Shown here: in pieces, positions 45,701 through 55,600 of the stretch | Layout: every line of letters starts with the position of its first letter | Numbering within the stretch: position 1 is the stretch's first letter | Source: Ktedonobacter racemifer DSM 44963 | GTDB taxonomy: Bacteria > Chloroflexota > Ktedonobacteria > Ktedonobacterales > Ktedonobacteraceae | NCBI RefSeq assembly: GCF_000178855.1 | Contig: NZ_ADVG01000005.1 | Span: 620,001-684,000 of the forward strand | DNA: 64,000 bases | Direction of reading: 5' to 3' | Translations under genes and position numbers: made by a program | The notes under the pieces: model-generated | What the model saw: only the letters and a program-made list of their open reading frames with translations | Database searches by the model: none | Told to the model about the DNA's origin: nothing

Positions 45701-48700
45701 TCGACCACGCAACGTAGTGGTAGACCCTACTACGCCGTGGGAACTCACTCCGGCACCATTGCCACATGTCATGCTCTCTTACAAGAGAAACAATGCAATA
45801 ACCAGCTATGCCTTAGATAAAGCGTTACAGCAACAGCAAGATTGCCTAGTGAACTATGCCTACCTCAATACAACTTATATGCATGCTCTTCCACAAACAG
45901 GAAAGCTCGTCATTGCGGTCGGGAACTCATCGCATCTGGAACATTTATTGGCAAACCGACAAATTGACCAGGAATGCTATGTTTTACCGGACACTCGCTC
46001 TCTACTGTGCGCCACACATTTGCGGCAAAAGATAAATGAGGAACTACAATCAGATATCAAATTGCAGCTATACTGCCTGTATCAGGCGTCACATAACCAC
46101 GATGCACGCACGCTCTATCCCTTCCGGTTGCCAAAGAGCCATGAAGATGATCAAACAAAAGAAAGCCAAAAACTGCAGCATATAAAAGACATTCTCAGTT
46201 CTGCTTATTGTTCGCATGGGAAAGGACAAAGCCCAGAATGCGAAACTTTACAGCAGATGAAGCACGCAATTAAGCATCAACGCATTATCCTTGCAACCCA
46301 CGAAATCTTCTTACATCACACATTATCACCACGAGATATGATCATCGTCGACGACCTCGATGAGCTACAAATGCGCATCGTGGGACATGTAGCACACAAA
46401 ATTCGTAGTGAGGAGCTACAACGAGAAGACCCTGCTATCTTTTCTATACTTCATGAGGCAATCACAGCGTGTTGCGCATTTGATCGTGATCAAAACTACT
46501 TTCATATACGCATTCCCCTGCGCCACATCGCCAACAAATTTACTAAAACAGACACAAATAGCAATCTACTAGAAAAACTACAAGATCAAGGACGAACTGG
46601 TCAGCACTATGCCCGGCTTCTGGATAGCTGGTTCAAGAAAGCATGCACCGACCAGGATCCCTCGAACAAAAACGTTCAGGCACAATGGCTAGATATTCGA
46701 TATGGCGATGTTAAAGATACCATGGCAACACCTTGCATTGAAGATTGGAGCATCTGCGAGGCCGATATAGATATTCCCATGCTCTTCGATGAGAAGTTTA
46801 AGCAGCCCTATAAGCGGCACATTTTCTGCGGGAAAGCATTATCTCTGGGACCAGTACGGACAGAACAACCGACCCATACGGCAGGCACAACCTTTCTTGA
46901 ACATTTCTTTGGAATACCAGAGAACCTGCCTTACTCAGAAGAGAAACGTTCGGATTTGTCTGTCTATATCCCAACCGCAGAAGAAATACCAGCAGCAAGC
47001 TTCTTAGCTCATTATAGGTGGGCAACACAGGTGGGCGATTTTTTGTACCGTAGTATCACAGGAACACAGCGCTCACTGATAGTTTCGCTTCACGAAAACG
47101 CCCTGGCACAGGCATTGGTCGATGCATTTCTGGCAGTAAAGAAAAACCACATGTTTACTGAATACATCCCACGACGCATCTTCTCGCCGTTATGCGGCTA
47201 CGCCTTAAGAAGGATACGTGAGATGTTGAGTGATGCCTCGCATACGTCTCTTACTATCGTCTCGCCGGGACAAAGAAAGTACCTATACGATGTTCCAGCA
47301 GACATAGAGGCCAGTGGCCCTTTGCGCTTTCTCAATCAGCGAGATCCCGTGGTCATGGCCCTTATGAATAGCTTCAATGCTCGCTATCCTGGGGGTAAAT
47401 CATTTACAAACTATCTGCTTCCTCAAGCACTGCTTGAACTTAAATCACGCATCTCCACTCCAGCCAAAATCCACATTATTCTGGACAGCAGCCTACGCGA
47501 CTCTCTGTATTTTGAAGAAGTAAACAAAATGTTGGTATGTACTACTGAAGCACCTAAGAGACCATTTTTACAGAGAGGTGTGGATTATTTCCAAAAAGCT
47601 TACACAAAAGCTCTTGAGCAACGAGGATATAATCAGCGTACCAAGGTTAGTAACGAAGAACTGCAAAACGTACTGGAAAATGTGTGGCACACGAGCAACT
47701 TTCGCAAGCAGCCTCTCGATCAAGAAACAATCGTCAAAGACCTACTCGATGGTAACGACCAAATGGTTATCGCAGCCACTGGTGGCGGTAAATCACTCTG
47801 TTTCCAGCTTCCTGCAATCCTCCTGGCTCAAGATTATGTCCCCAAAGTCACGCTTGTTGTTTCACCTCTCATAGCACTCATGCGCGACCAAGTACAAGCA
47901 TTACGACACAAAGGCATCTTCTCCGCTGTTTCGCTAGACTCAATGCAAAGCCCACTGGAACAACGTAACAATCTCGTTGGCATTCGCATGGGCGACTATT
48001 CCATCATCTATGCAGCCCCTGAAAAAATTCGCTCATCGTCGTTTGCCAAAGTGCTACAAGGACGCACAGTCGGTCTGATAGCCTTTGATGAAGCCCACTG
48101 CATTAGCGAATGGGGGCACAACTTCCGTACAGACTATTTAAAGATACCCCAATGGATTAACAAACACATAGGAAATCGTCAGAGCCAAGGAATTCCTATG
48201 ATTGCACTAACAGCAACCGCACGCAAAGGAACGGTTATTCCTGTTGAGCAAGAAGATATCAATAAACAAGAGGCATATCAGGCAGTAAACAAAGGGACCA
48301 TAGAAGATATTCATGAAAAACTAGAGCTCCAGTGCCCAACCGATAACATCGTTACCTCTGTGGAACGCAAAGAGCTTGAATTCCATGTCGTTTCCATTGC
48401 TCACTGTCCTTATTGTGATCAATATTATGATCTTAAACAAGGCATTGGTGATTGCCGATCATGCCAACAAACAATAGACTTAGCAAACCGTAAAAAACTA
48501 GTTAGAGCGATCAAATCGGTCAAATTGAAACGGCTTCGTGCACTTCTTACAGGTAAGGATCAGCCTGACTTATTTCAACGCTGGAATAAGAATCAGTATC
48601 ATGAGCGTCAAAGGGGTATTATCTACTGCCGAAAAAAAGATGATATTCAAGAGGTTTGCCAGTATTTAACGAAGCTCAACATAGGGCTACGTATTGAAGG

Positions 48701-51700
48701 ATATCATGCTGACCTAGACAAACATCAGCGCCAAACAATTTATGAGCGGTTCATACGCGATGACGCAGATGGGCTCGATATCATCGTTGCCACCAAAGCC
48801 TTTGGTATGGGAATTGACGTACGCAGGCTCGGCTTTGTTATTCACTTTGATATACCTCCGACACCTGAAGCCTACTACCAGGAAGCCGGGAGAGCAGGGC
48901 GCGACGCCTTCTTCCAACGGGAGAAAGCACAATGTATTTTGCTTTATCATAAGCAGGATATTGAAACGCAACGCTATCTCTTAAAACAAAAACCTATCAA
49001 CATTGATAGCCTTGAAGCCCTGTATAACGCCCTACACAAGAGAAGGCACACGCAACAAAAAGAAATACTTATCACAGCCAAAGAGATAGAGCGGCTATCT
49101 GGCATAGAAGAGAAGGACATAGATACCTGTCTTTATTATTTGCAACAACATAGCCAGGCAGGAATTGCGTTGGAGCAGAGCACCCTCAATGATTGGCAGC
49201 TCAAATTCTCGCCTGATTATAAGCAACAAATCGCGGTAACGCTTCTGGATGACGCTACACAACAGCTACAGCAATATTTTCAGCAGGAAGAGAATTTTCA
49301 GCTCAACGAAGAAAGCACGGTAGTTATCAAGACACAAGATTTAGCGGAAAAACTAGGTTGCTCAATTGAGCAGGTGAGAGAGCGAAAGAACCGCCTTATC
49401 CAGACGGGGATTATTCAACAAAACCGCGACGCGAATATATCCTGGAAGCAGAACAAAACAGAGGCAAGGAAAACCATTGATCTGCTTTTTGCAGCTTTAG
49501 AGCGTTTCTATCAAGAATTGTCTGAATACCAGACACCCGTAGCACGACCGAAACTCAAAATTTCTGAAGCGTGGCTCAAAGAACTAGCACACCAGGAACA
49601 AGAAGAGGATCCTACTTTTAATAACAAGTTGGTCACCTTCCTGACACTGTGTGCCGGGAGAAAAGCGGAAGAATGGCAAGTACTAGAACACTTTACGAAG
49701 TTAGTAAAAACAGATCCCAAAGAGCCTTTCATCTATCAAGAAAAAGAGCCTCACCAAACAAGACCACTAAGCCAAAAGATACTGGGTGTCCTTAAAAGCA
49801 TTATCGAACAACATACATCCGAAGATACGCAGAGCGAGTCCAACACATGGCAGTATCATGATTTGCTGCAAGGCTCCAGAGATGGGCAACAGCGATTTGA
49901 GCGTGCCTTATTTTGGTTAAAAGAACTGGGCTTTATTGATATAAAACCTCCTGAGGAGCTGAGCAATGAAGGCCTCGCGAAGCATATTGTTTTTAAAGAA
50001 GAGCAGAAGCCCTTGGCACAACTTGCCATCGATCTCACAACCTTGCGGCAGCGCCAAAGGCAACAACTCAATATGCTTGATATTATGCAAGAATATGCCA
50101 CCAGTCCAGCAGTCCAACGCTTAGAGTTACTCAATGACTATTTCCTTGGCAAGAAACCTCTCCTATATCCCTATGAGATTGCCCCTTGGCTCACGCAGGA
50201 GCAAAAGGATCTAGTAAGACTAAGCACAGGACGTCATCTCATCACAGGACCTGCTGGCAGCGGCAAAACAACTATACTACAAGAACACTTCAGATATCTC
50301 ATAGAGGCACAACTGGTTCCACATGAAAATATTCTCGTCGCTACATATTATCGTAGCGCCAAGGAACGTATTTACGCTAACCTTGCAAACTCACACCCTT
50401 CAAAAGGGCAATACAAGATCTTAACACTAAATGCGTTTAGCGAGAATATTATAAAGCATTACCGGTACTTGCTAAGAAGAGTGGATGGAGAAACATGGTT
50501 TCGGCCAGACATTAAAAGACAACGTATAGATGAAAATTGGAGCACACAAAATCGCCCAAGCGCACTTCTTTTAGAAAAAGCACTTAGCCACCTCCAAAAG
50601 GAGAAGATTTTAGCCGACTACTGTCCTTATGATGCCCCCAAATATGCTTTTGATGGTAGGAAATTCGCTATAGCTTTCTATGGGGAAGCATTCAATAGAT
50701 TCAGGAAAGAAGGCATATTTCCTTCACAGCAAACATCAATGCAAGCTCTTCGCAGATGTTTCGACCGAAACATGAAACCAACTGATGCTCTGCATGTTTA
50801 CTGCGCATATGTACTCTACCTCATCACATTATTGGATGAAGGAAAATACACCTACAGTGATCAAACACTGTGCGCGTTACAAATCTTGCGCAGTAATCCA
50901 GAGGTAGCGCATCATTATCAGAGCCGCTTTGAGCACATTATTATTGATGAGGCCCAGGACTTTACTCAAGCAGAAAGAACACTCATCAGCATTTTAAGCA
51001 AGCACCACCAAAACATTTTCATGGTTGGTGATGACTACCAAAATATTAGACCCAATAACATGGGTAGATACACTCCACTCGAGAGATGGAGCTTAATACA
51101 AGACTTAACTCTTCATTCACTTATGATTAACTATCGCTCAGCACAAGAAATTCTCGATCTGGCAAATCTACTACTCGACGATCTACTAAATCCATTCCTA
51201 TTCACAGAGACCAAACAAATAGCGCATAGAGGTTATCGGGGTGAAAGAGTCCAGGCACTTTACTTTTCTACAGGGAAAATACCCGCAATGATAGATCAAG
51301 TGCTAACGATCATTGACAATGAACTACAACTACGAGATAAAAAGAGTATAGCCATAATGCTGGCCAAAAGCGAAAGAGTGATGCTAGATGAAATTACAAA
51401 GCGGCTCACAGATCTTCATCGACCATTTATACTGATGAACATTCAGCATAAATATCAAACGCCACTGGCCCTCCAGGTCCGTACCTACTTCCAACTCATT
51501 GTAGAGCCACGAGAAAACGAAGCTATGAAAAAGCTTTTTCTTTACTGCTGCTCAGACGATACTGCATGGATGACAATTCACCAACTTACAGAAAAAGCGG
51601 CCTACGAAGAAAGGGCATTATTAGACATTCTCTTAGATAGGAAAACGATAAATCGTTATGGAGTGAACTTTGAGCAATATAACATATTAACCAAACATAT

Positions 51701-52157
51701 GGAGCTCATTAAGCGCTACAGCAAGCTTCATGAGGACCCATATTACTGTTTTGGCGACCTCTTGAAGGATATATATGAGTTACCAGAGAGCCCATTCTCA
51801 GAGAAGAATACGCCATTAGATGAACTGCAAGAACTTAGAGATGCGTTTGAGCCACTCCAAGGGCTTACTATACAACAAGCCATAGATGAAATTAATCGCC
51901 ATGTCTCCTTTATCGACGAGAATCAGCTCAATGACCATGTCATTGTAACAACTATCGATAACGCAAAGAGCCAAGCCTTTGATACAGTTTTTCTCGTGGG
52001 CGCACACAAACTTGGGGAAAAACATCGTTGGTATGTTAGCGTCACAAGAGCAAAAGAACGCTTTTTCATTCTCATAGACGAGAAAGAAGCCAATCATCAC
52101 CAAATATTTAACCAAATTCGGCAGAATTATCAGTTAGATGAACGTCACTTCCTCTAG
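42777..52157 (+). CDS. Giant TPR - DnaQ exonuclease - DinG-like - RecQ-like - UvrD-like helicase fusion
   Basis: A 3126-aa protein. In order: TPR repeats (about aa 15-200 and 330-500); a helical region; a DEDDh 3'-5' exonuclease (about aa 785-965, VVIDTEND, GHNFAAFD, HNALPDAQNN); a region resembling a DinG helicase without Walker A (about aa 990-1580, ILATHEIFLHH, IIVDDLDE, RHIFCGKALSLG); a RecQ-like SF2 helicase (Walker A AATGGGKSLCFQ about aa 1665, FDEAHCISEWGH about aa 1771, ATKAFGMGIDV about aa 2004, YYQEAGRAGRDA); and a UvrD-like SF1 helicase (GPAGSGKTT about aa 2491, IIDEAQDF about aa 2724, VSVTRAKERF near the end). A Zn ribbon CPYC..CRSC sits between the two RecQ RecA lobes (about aa 1875-1895). 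The DNA is clearly AT-richer than flanking genes, suggesting transfer. Both active helicases and the exonuclease keep their key residues. Confidence 0.88.
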   Translation: MFEDDNTDISEIDESDAILKEAQLYYKRREYNQALHAFEQILSRNATTVEALIGKGNCLRKQGYHREAIDTFDEAISINPQSIDAHNDLCNLLLEIYLKTNDNWYLPIAQKINNKALSIDPESASAHNAKCRILNEQGRYQEARVEIDVAIEKAKPADNIAGYYYNKFIILKSLDDIHSAHIMIHVASFINPTRYESKYLTYKRALEKRSYDRQIRIKNYEQASQILGRLGYIGAAKKCTEQALYYKEVKTTKDNSSNLRGYSEQKIKHNDITQQSIQPVVHNNINVTVEPPLNKREKDLGNIPSSGRKETSSASSPDLRSSPRETAVKSYSTLIKEGQRYSELKQYDQAFKAFDSAIEKNKNLPEAYVGEGHIYFEQKDYNQALRAYNKAVHLKTTDYLCYCSIGAIMEIYKNFEEAYRYYDQALDYSPQNAQAIRGKANALFEIQYYREALSCYHELEEQSLKSNFFISFRIGDIYTITKQPLEAQQWYTHSFSLIPNLDKEEGALAWSRLQSPNECTRPLDTQIMLISSCAKYAPDDSSIEKILEDFANTYRTNLEEKLFQIESDQHIIDLIEQLLIQFPEPQRAKVIEILANHQQQHIALLLIKLQATNVTGLTLLATTIAQTWEHNTSHANLAQFFSETFSHYGVSQTTADSFLAHHAITTNNFEKAELILQKLNMRSTATSNEVWLLIELRFILERPPEQRRTVLEQFIASADPNDPRKRKAFELLIDIIADAGDGRAIIECLIKGEQMGISDARLHEYRKGNWDVIPALRNQSDYMFPTVVVIDTENDYQPEAAPGSRLVEVAAVRFKGNTELSTYNAVVRRDFHSQKVANRQAEAKNIDIVAYELNTFINETYTQDHPVILAGHNFAAFDATHLRAVGVSIEDNQIIDTLEFSRLLYPDILTHNLGEMCALHQVDFIGTAHNALPDAQNNARLLYALGEELVHNRPNLLPGFRAFIQTGSSFDRAILRPRNVVVDPTTPWELTPAPLPHVMLSYKRNNAITSYALDKALQQQQDCLVNYAYLNTTYMHALPQTGKLVIAVGNSSHLEHLLANRQIDQECYVLPDTRSLLCATHLRQKINEELQSDIKLQLYCLYQASHNHDARTLYPFRLPKSHEDDQTKESQKLQHIKDILSSAYCSHGKGQSPECETLQQMKHAIKHQRIILATHEIFLHHTLSPRDMIIVDDLDELQMRIVGHVAHKIRSEELQREDPAIFSILHEAITACCAFDRDQNYFHIRIPLRHIANKFTKTDTNSNLLEKLQDQGRTGQHYARLLDSWFKKACTDQDPSNKNVQAQWLDIRYGDVKDTMATPCIEDWSICEADIDIPMLFDEKFKQPYKRHIFCGKALSLGPVRTEQPTHTAGTTFLEHFFGIPENLPYSEEKRSDLSVYIPTAEEIPAASFLAHYRWATQVGDFLYRSITGTQRSLIVSLHENALAQALVDAFLAVKKNHMFTEYIPRRIFSPLCGYALRRIREMLSDASHTSLTIVSPGQRKYLYDVPADIEASGPLRFLNQRDPVVMALMNSFNARYPGGKSFTNYLLPQALLELKSRISTPAKIHIILDSSLRDSLYFEEVNKMLVCTTEAPKRPFLQRGVDYFQKAYTKALEQRGYNQRTKVSNEELQNVLENVWHTSNFRKQPLDQETIVKDLLDGNDQMVIAATGGGKSLCFQLPAILLAQDYVPKVTLVVSPLIALMRDQVQALRHKGIFSAVSLDSMQSPLEQRNNLVGIRMGDYSIIYAAPEKIRSSSFAKVLQGRTVGLIAFDEAHCISEWGHNFRTDYLKIPQWINKHIGNRQSQGIPMIALTATARKGTVIPVEQEDINKQEAYQAVNKGTIEDIHEKLELQCPTDNIVTSVERKELEFHVVSIAHCPYCDQYYDLKQGIGDCRSCQQTIDLANRKKLVRAIKSVKLKRLRALLTGKDQPDLFQRWNKNQYHERQRGIIYCRKKDDIQEVCQYLTKLNIGLRIEGYHADLDKHQRQTIYERFIRDDADGLDIIVATKAFGMGIDVRRLGFVIHFDIPPTPEAYYQEAGRAGRDAFFQREKAQCILLYHKQDIETQRYLLKQKPINIDSLEALYNALHKRRHTQQKEILITAKEIERLSGIEEKDIDTCLYYLQQHSQAGIALEQSTLNDWQLKFSPDYKQQIAVTLLDDATQQLQQYFQQEENFQLNEESTVVIKTQDLAEKLGCSIEQVRERKNRLIQTGIIQQNRDANISWKQNKTEARKTIDLLFAALERFYQELSEYQTPVARPKLKISEAWLKELAHQEQEEDPTFNNKLVTFLTLCAGRKAEEWQVLEHFTKLVKTDPKEPFIYQEKEPHQTRPLSQKILGVLKSIIEQHTSEDTQSESNTWQYHDLLQGSRDGQQRFERALFWLKELGFIDIKPPEELSNEGLAKHIVFKEEQKPLAQLAIDLTTLRQRQRQQLNMLDIMQEYATSPAVQRLELLNDYFLGKKPLLYPYEIAPWLTQEQKDLVRLSTGRHLITGPAGSGKTTILQEHFRYLIEAQLVPHENILVATYYRSAKERIYANLANSHPSKGQYKILTLNAFSENIIKHYRYLLRRVDGETWFRPDIKRQRIDENWSTQNRPSALLLEKALSHLQKEKILADYCPYDAPKYAFDGRKFAIAFYGEAFNRFRKEGIFPSQQTSMQALRRCFDRNMKPTDALHVYCAYVLYLITLLDEGKYTYSDQTLCALQILRSNPEVAHHYQSRFEHIIIDEAQDFTQAERTLISILSKHHQNIFMVGDDYQNIRPNNMGRYTPLERWSLIQDLTLHSLMINYRSAQEILDLANLLLDDLLNPFLFTETKQIAHRGYRGERVQALYFSTGKIPAMIDQVLTIIDNELQLRDKKSIAIMLAKSERVMLDEITKRLTDLHRPFILMNIQHKYQTPLALQVRTYFQLIVEPRENEAMKKLFLYCCSDDTAWMTIHQLTEKAAYEERALLDILLDRKTINRYGVNFEQYNILTKHMELIKRYSKLHEDPYYCFGDLLKDIYELPESPFSEKNTPLDELQELRDAFEPLQGLTIQQAIDEINRHVSFIDENQLNDHVIVTTIDNAKSQAFDTVFLVGAHKLGEKHRWYVSVTRAKERFFILIDEKEANHHQIFNQIRQNYQLDERHFL

Positions 52158-52193
52158 GAAAGGTGCGTCTTCCCACTCGTCCACAACACAATG

Positions 52194-52248
52194 ATAGGAA
52201 GAGATATTATACATGTGAAAGCAGCACATGTATAATATCTCTTCCTAT
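52194..52248 (+). terminator. 24-bp perfect hairpin after the giant helicase gene
   Basis: Arms 52194-52217 and 52225-52248 are exact reverse complements (the left begins ATAGGAAGAGATATTATACA) with the loop AAAGCAG. It lies 37 bp past the stop. Because it is symmetric it could act in either direction. No T-tract follows. Confidence 0.55.
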
Positions 52249-52601
52249 TGACCAATCCAGAAATTGATGAGTATACATATAGATTTTCTATGCTTGACGT
52301 TGTATAATAGCTCTTGCTCAATACTTGAGAAATGTGCCAGTTTCTCTCGTCTTCTTTATAGTATGATAAATCTTGTATTTCTTCTTTCTTTCTGTGTTTG
52401 TTATAATAGACAGATTCTCATAAAATATTTGCTGTGGCGTGTTGGTGCGCCTCCTAAAACACGCTGATGTGCTTTGCATGTCTCTCTGCGCCCTCCTACA
52501 TGGGAACCTCCTCCTGTGTGAGTGCGCCGTGTGGCGACACATCACTCTCGCACCCGTACGCGCTCTTTGCCTGGAATGTGGCTAGAAAGAGATGAACGCT
52601 C
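52249..52601 (+). other. Leader region upstream of drmD
   Basis: About 350 bp, AT-rich at the left and GC-rich near the gene. It contains two TATAAT boxes (near 52302 and 52424) that could be -10 elements, without convincing -35 partners at 17 bp. No gene is seen. It marks the change from the AT-rich giant gene to the GC-rich DISARM-like genes. Confidence 0.35.
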
Positions 52602-55600
52602 GTGGGTTCTACGTTTGCTCTTCCTGAACCCGGTCAACTGGTGGCGGTCCGCCATCGCCGTTACGTGGTCGTTGATGTTGCTCAAAATACCCTCCCTCTC
52701 GATATTCTTGCTAAAAACTCGCTAACATCCAGGCAGCACCTGGTGACGCTCTCCTCGGTTGAGGATGACGCGTTGGGCGAGGAACTCCAGGTGATCTGGG
52801 AGGTTGAGCCTGGTGCCCAACCCTTCGATGGGGCGGCCTTGCCTGAACCGACCGGCTTCGATGCCCCTGAGCGCCTCGATACCTTTCTGAACGCGGTCCG
52901 CTGGGGTGCGGCCTCGAGCGCGGATGTGCAGGCGATCCAGGCCCCGTTCCGTAGCGGCATCCAGCTTGAGGACTATCAACTTGATCCCGTGGCACGCGCG
53001 ATTGAGATGCCACGCGTCAATCTCTTAATCGCGGATGATGTCGGTCTGGGTAAAACAATTGAGGCGGGCCTGGTCATCCAGGAGTTGATCATTCGCCACC
53101 GCGCTCGCCGCGTGCTGATCGTCTGTCCCGCATCTCTCCAGGTGCAGTGGCGCGACCAGATGCGCGATAAGTTTGGCCTGGAGTTTCGCATTGTCGATAG
53201 CAAGTTGGTGAGCGAGCTGCGCCGCGAGCGTGGTCCCAACGTTAATCCCTGGAGCCACTTCCCACGCTTGATTACGTCGATTGACTATTTGAAGCGCGAG
53301 CGCCCGCTACGCCTCTTTAGCGAGACCCTACCCCGCGAGGGCGAGTCGCTCTACCCACGCAAGTATGACCTGCTGATCGTGGATGAGGCCCATAACGTCG
53401 CGCCCTCTGGTCGCGGCAAATATGCTACCGATTCTCAGAAGACGCAGGCCCTGCGCCGTATCGCTCCCCACTTTGAGCATAAGCTCTTCCTCTCTGCGAC
53501 GCCGCACAATGGCTACCGCGAGAGCTTCTCTGCTCTGCTTGAGCTGCTGGATAACCAGCGCTTCGCGCGTGGCGTCAATCCCAACCAGAAGCAGCTTGAG
53601 ACCATTATGGTGCGCCGACTGAAGTCGGAGATGAAGGACTGGGACGGCAGCGCCCGCTTCCCTGAGAGGAAGATCGCCGATATCCGCGTCTCCTATACGC
53701 AGCAGGAGCGTGAGATCCATCGCGCCCTGCGCGAGTATAGCCGCCATCGCGAGAAGCAGGCCCGCGAGAAGGGCGATAACACCTCGCTCTACGCGGTGGA
53801 CTTTGTGACGACGCTGCTCAAGAAGCGCCTCTTCTCCTCGCCTGCGGCCTTCCTCTCGACGCTGGAGAAGCACATTGAGTCGCTAACGACGCCAAAGCGC
53901 CACGCGACGGTGACGCGCCGCCCCAGCGTGGGCATCCTGCGCAGCAAACTGGAGCAGATCGAGCAGGAGCATGACGATGAGGAGGAGCTCTACGACGCGA
54001 CGGCTGAGGCGCTGGAGGCGACCGCTCCGCTCTTCGAGGCTCCCAATGCGCAAGACCTGGCTCAGCTTGAGCAGATGCGCGCCTGGGCAGAGCAGGCCAG
54101 CCAGCGCAGCGATAGCAAGGCCCAGGAACTGGTCAAATGGCTACAAGAACATATTAAGCCGGGTGGGAAGTGGTCGCGCGAGCGCGTGATTATCTTTACC
54201 GAGTATCGCGATACACAGAAATGGCTCTTTGAACTGCTGACGCGCGAGGGCTTTACCGAGAAGGGGCCTGATGGTGAGTCACGCACCCTCCTGCTCTATG
54301 GCGGGATGGATACGAAGGATCGTGAAGAGGTGAAGGCCGCCTTCCAGGCCGATCCAGATGATGCCTCGGTGCGCATCCTGCTGGCAACCGATGCCGCCTC
54401 TGAAGGTATCGATCTCCAGAACCACTGCTCGCGCCTGATTCACTACGAGATTCCCTGGAATCCCAATCGCCTGGAGCAGCGCAATGGTCGCGTGGATCGC
54501 CATGGTCAGCGTGCCCCCCAGGTCGATATCTATCACTTTGTGAGCAGCACCTACCAGCAGGCCCAGTCCTGGCTGGAGCCTGACCAGTTGGATGCCGATC
54601 TCTCCTTCCTCTGGACCGCCGTGAAGAAGATCAACCAGATCCGCGAGGACCTGGGCAGCGTCGGTCCCGTGATCGCCAGCCAGGTCGAGGAAGCCATGCT
54701 GGGCCGCCGCAAAGAGCTGGATACTCGGCAGGCCGAGGTCAATACCCCCTCCAAGCGCCTGCAATCCTTCCGGCAGCGCAAACGCGAAGAGATGCAGCAG
54801 CGCATCCATGAACTGCACCAGCAGCTTCTGGATGGCAAGCGCGAGCTACATATGGAGCCACGCAACATCCAATCGGTGGTGGAGATCGCCCTACAACTGG
54901 CGAAACAGCCACCGCTGCAAAAGCGCCAGCTGGTCGATCCACATGGCAAGAGGCCAACCATCGAGGTCTATGATGTGCCTGAGCTGAGTGGAAGCTGGGC
55001 GCGCTGTACCGAGGGGCTGGAGCATCCCCATACCCATCAGAAGCGCCCCATTGTCTTCGATCACGCCCTGGCCTATGGGCGCGACGATGTCGTGCTGGCC
55101 CACCTCAACCATCGCCTCGTCACCATGGCCCTGCGTCTCCTGCGCGCTGAGATCTGGTCCGGAGGCACACAGGGCAGCCTGCATCGCGTGACGGCTCGTA
55201 CCCTGGCTCCCAATATCAGCAATACACCTATCGTGGTGGCCTATGCCCGCCTGCTTATCCTGGGCAGTGATAGCCAGCGCCTGCACGAAGAGCTGATCAT
55301 CACCGGTGGGCGCATTCACGAGGGCAACTTTGAGGCGTTGGGCGAAGAGGAGCTTAGCCGCGTCCTGGCCTCTGTCCAGTCCAACCCGGCTCCAGAGAAC
55401 CAGCAGCGCAAAATTCAGAATAGCTGGCTCAACCTACGCGCCCCTGTCACGCAGGCGTTGGAACAGCAGATGCGTGTACGCACCCGCGAGCTGCGCAAGA
55501 AGCTGGCCCAGCGCGCCAACAAAGAGCAGCGCGATATCACAGCCATCCTCAAAGAGCTTCAGAAGAGTATTCTGGACGAGCTACGCCAGCCCGAGGAGGG

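Noticed and set aside
42777..52157. A possible artefactual fusion of several genes by frameshift error
   Set aside because: The frame is continuous for 9.4 kb with coherent domain order and linkers and no internal stops; it is therefore annotated as one gene, with resequencing suggested.
53328..53873. Long minus-strand open frames opposite drmD, drmMI and the RelE-UvrD gene
   Set aside because: High-GC antisense shadow frames with low-complexity, biased composition; the + strand genes are unambiguous.
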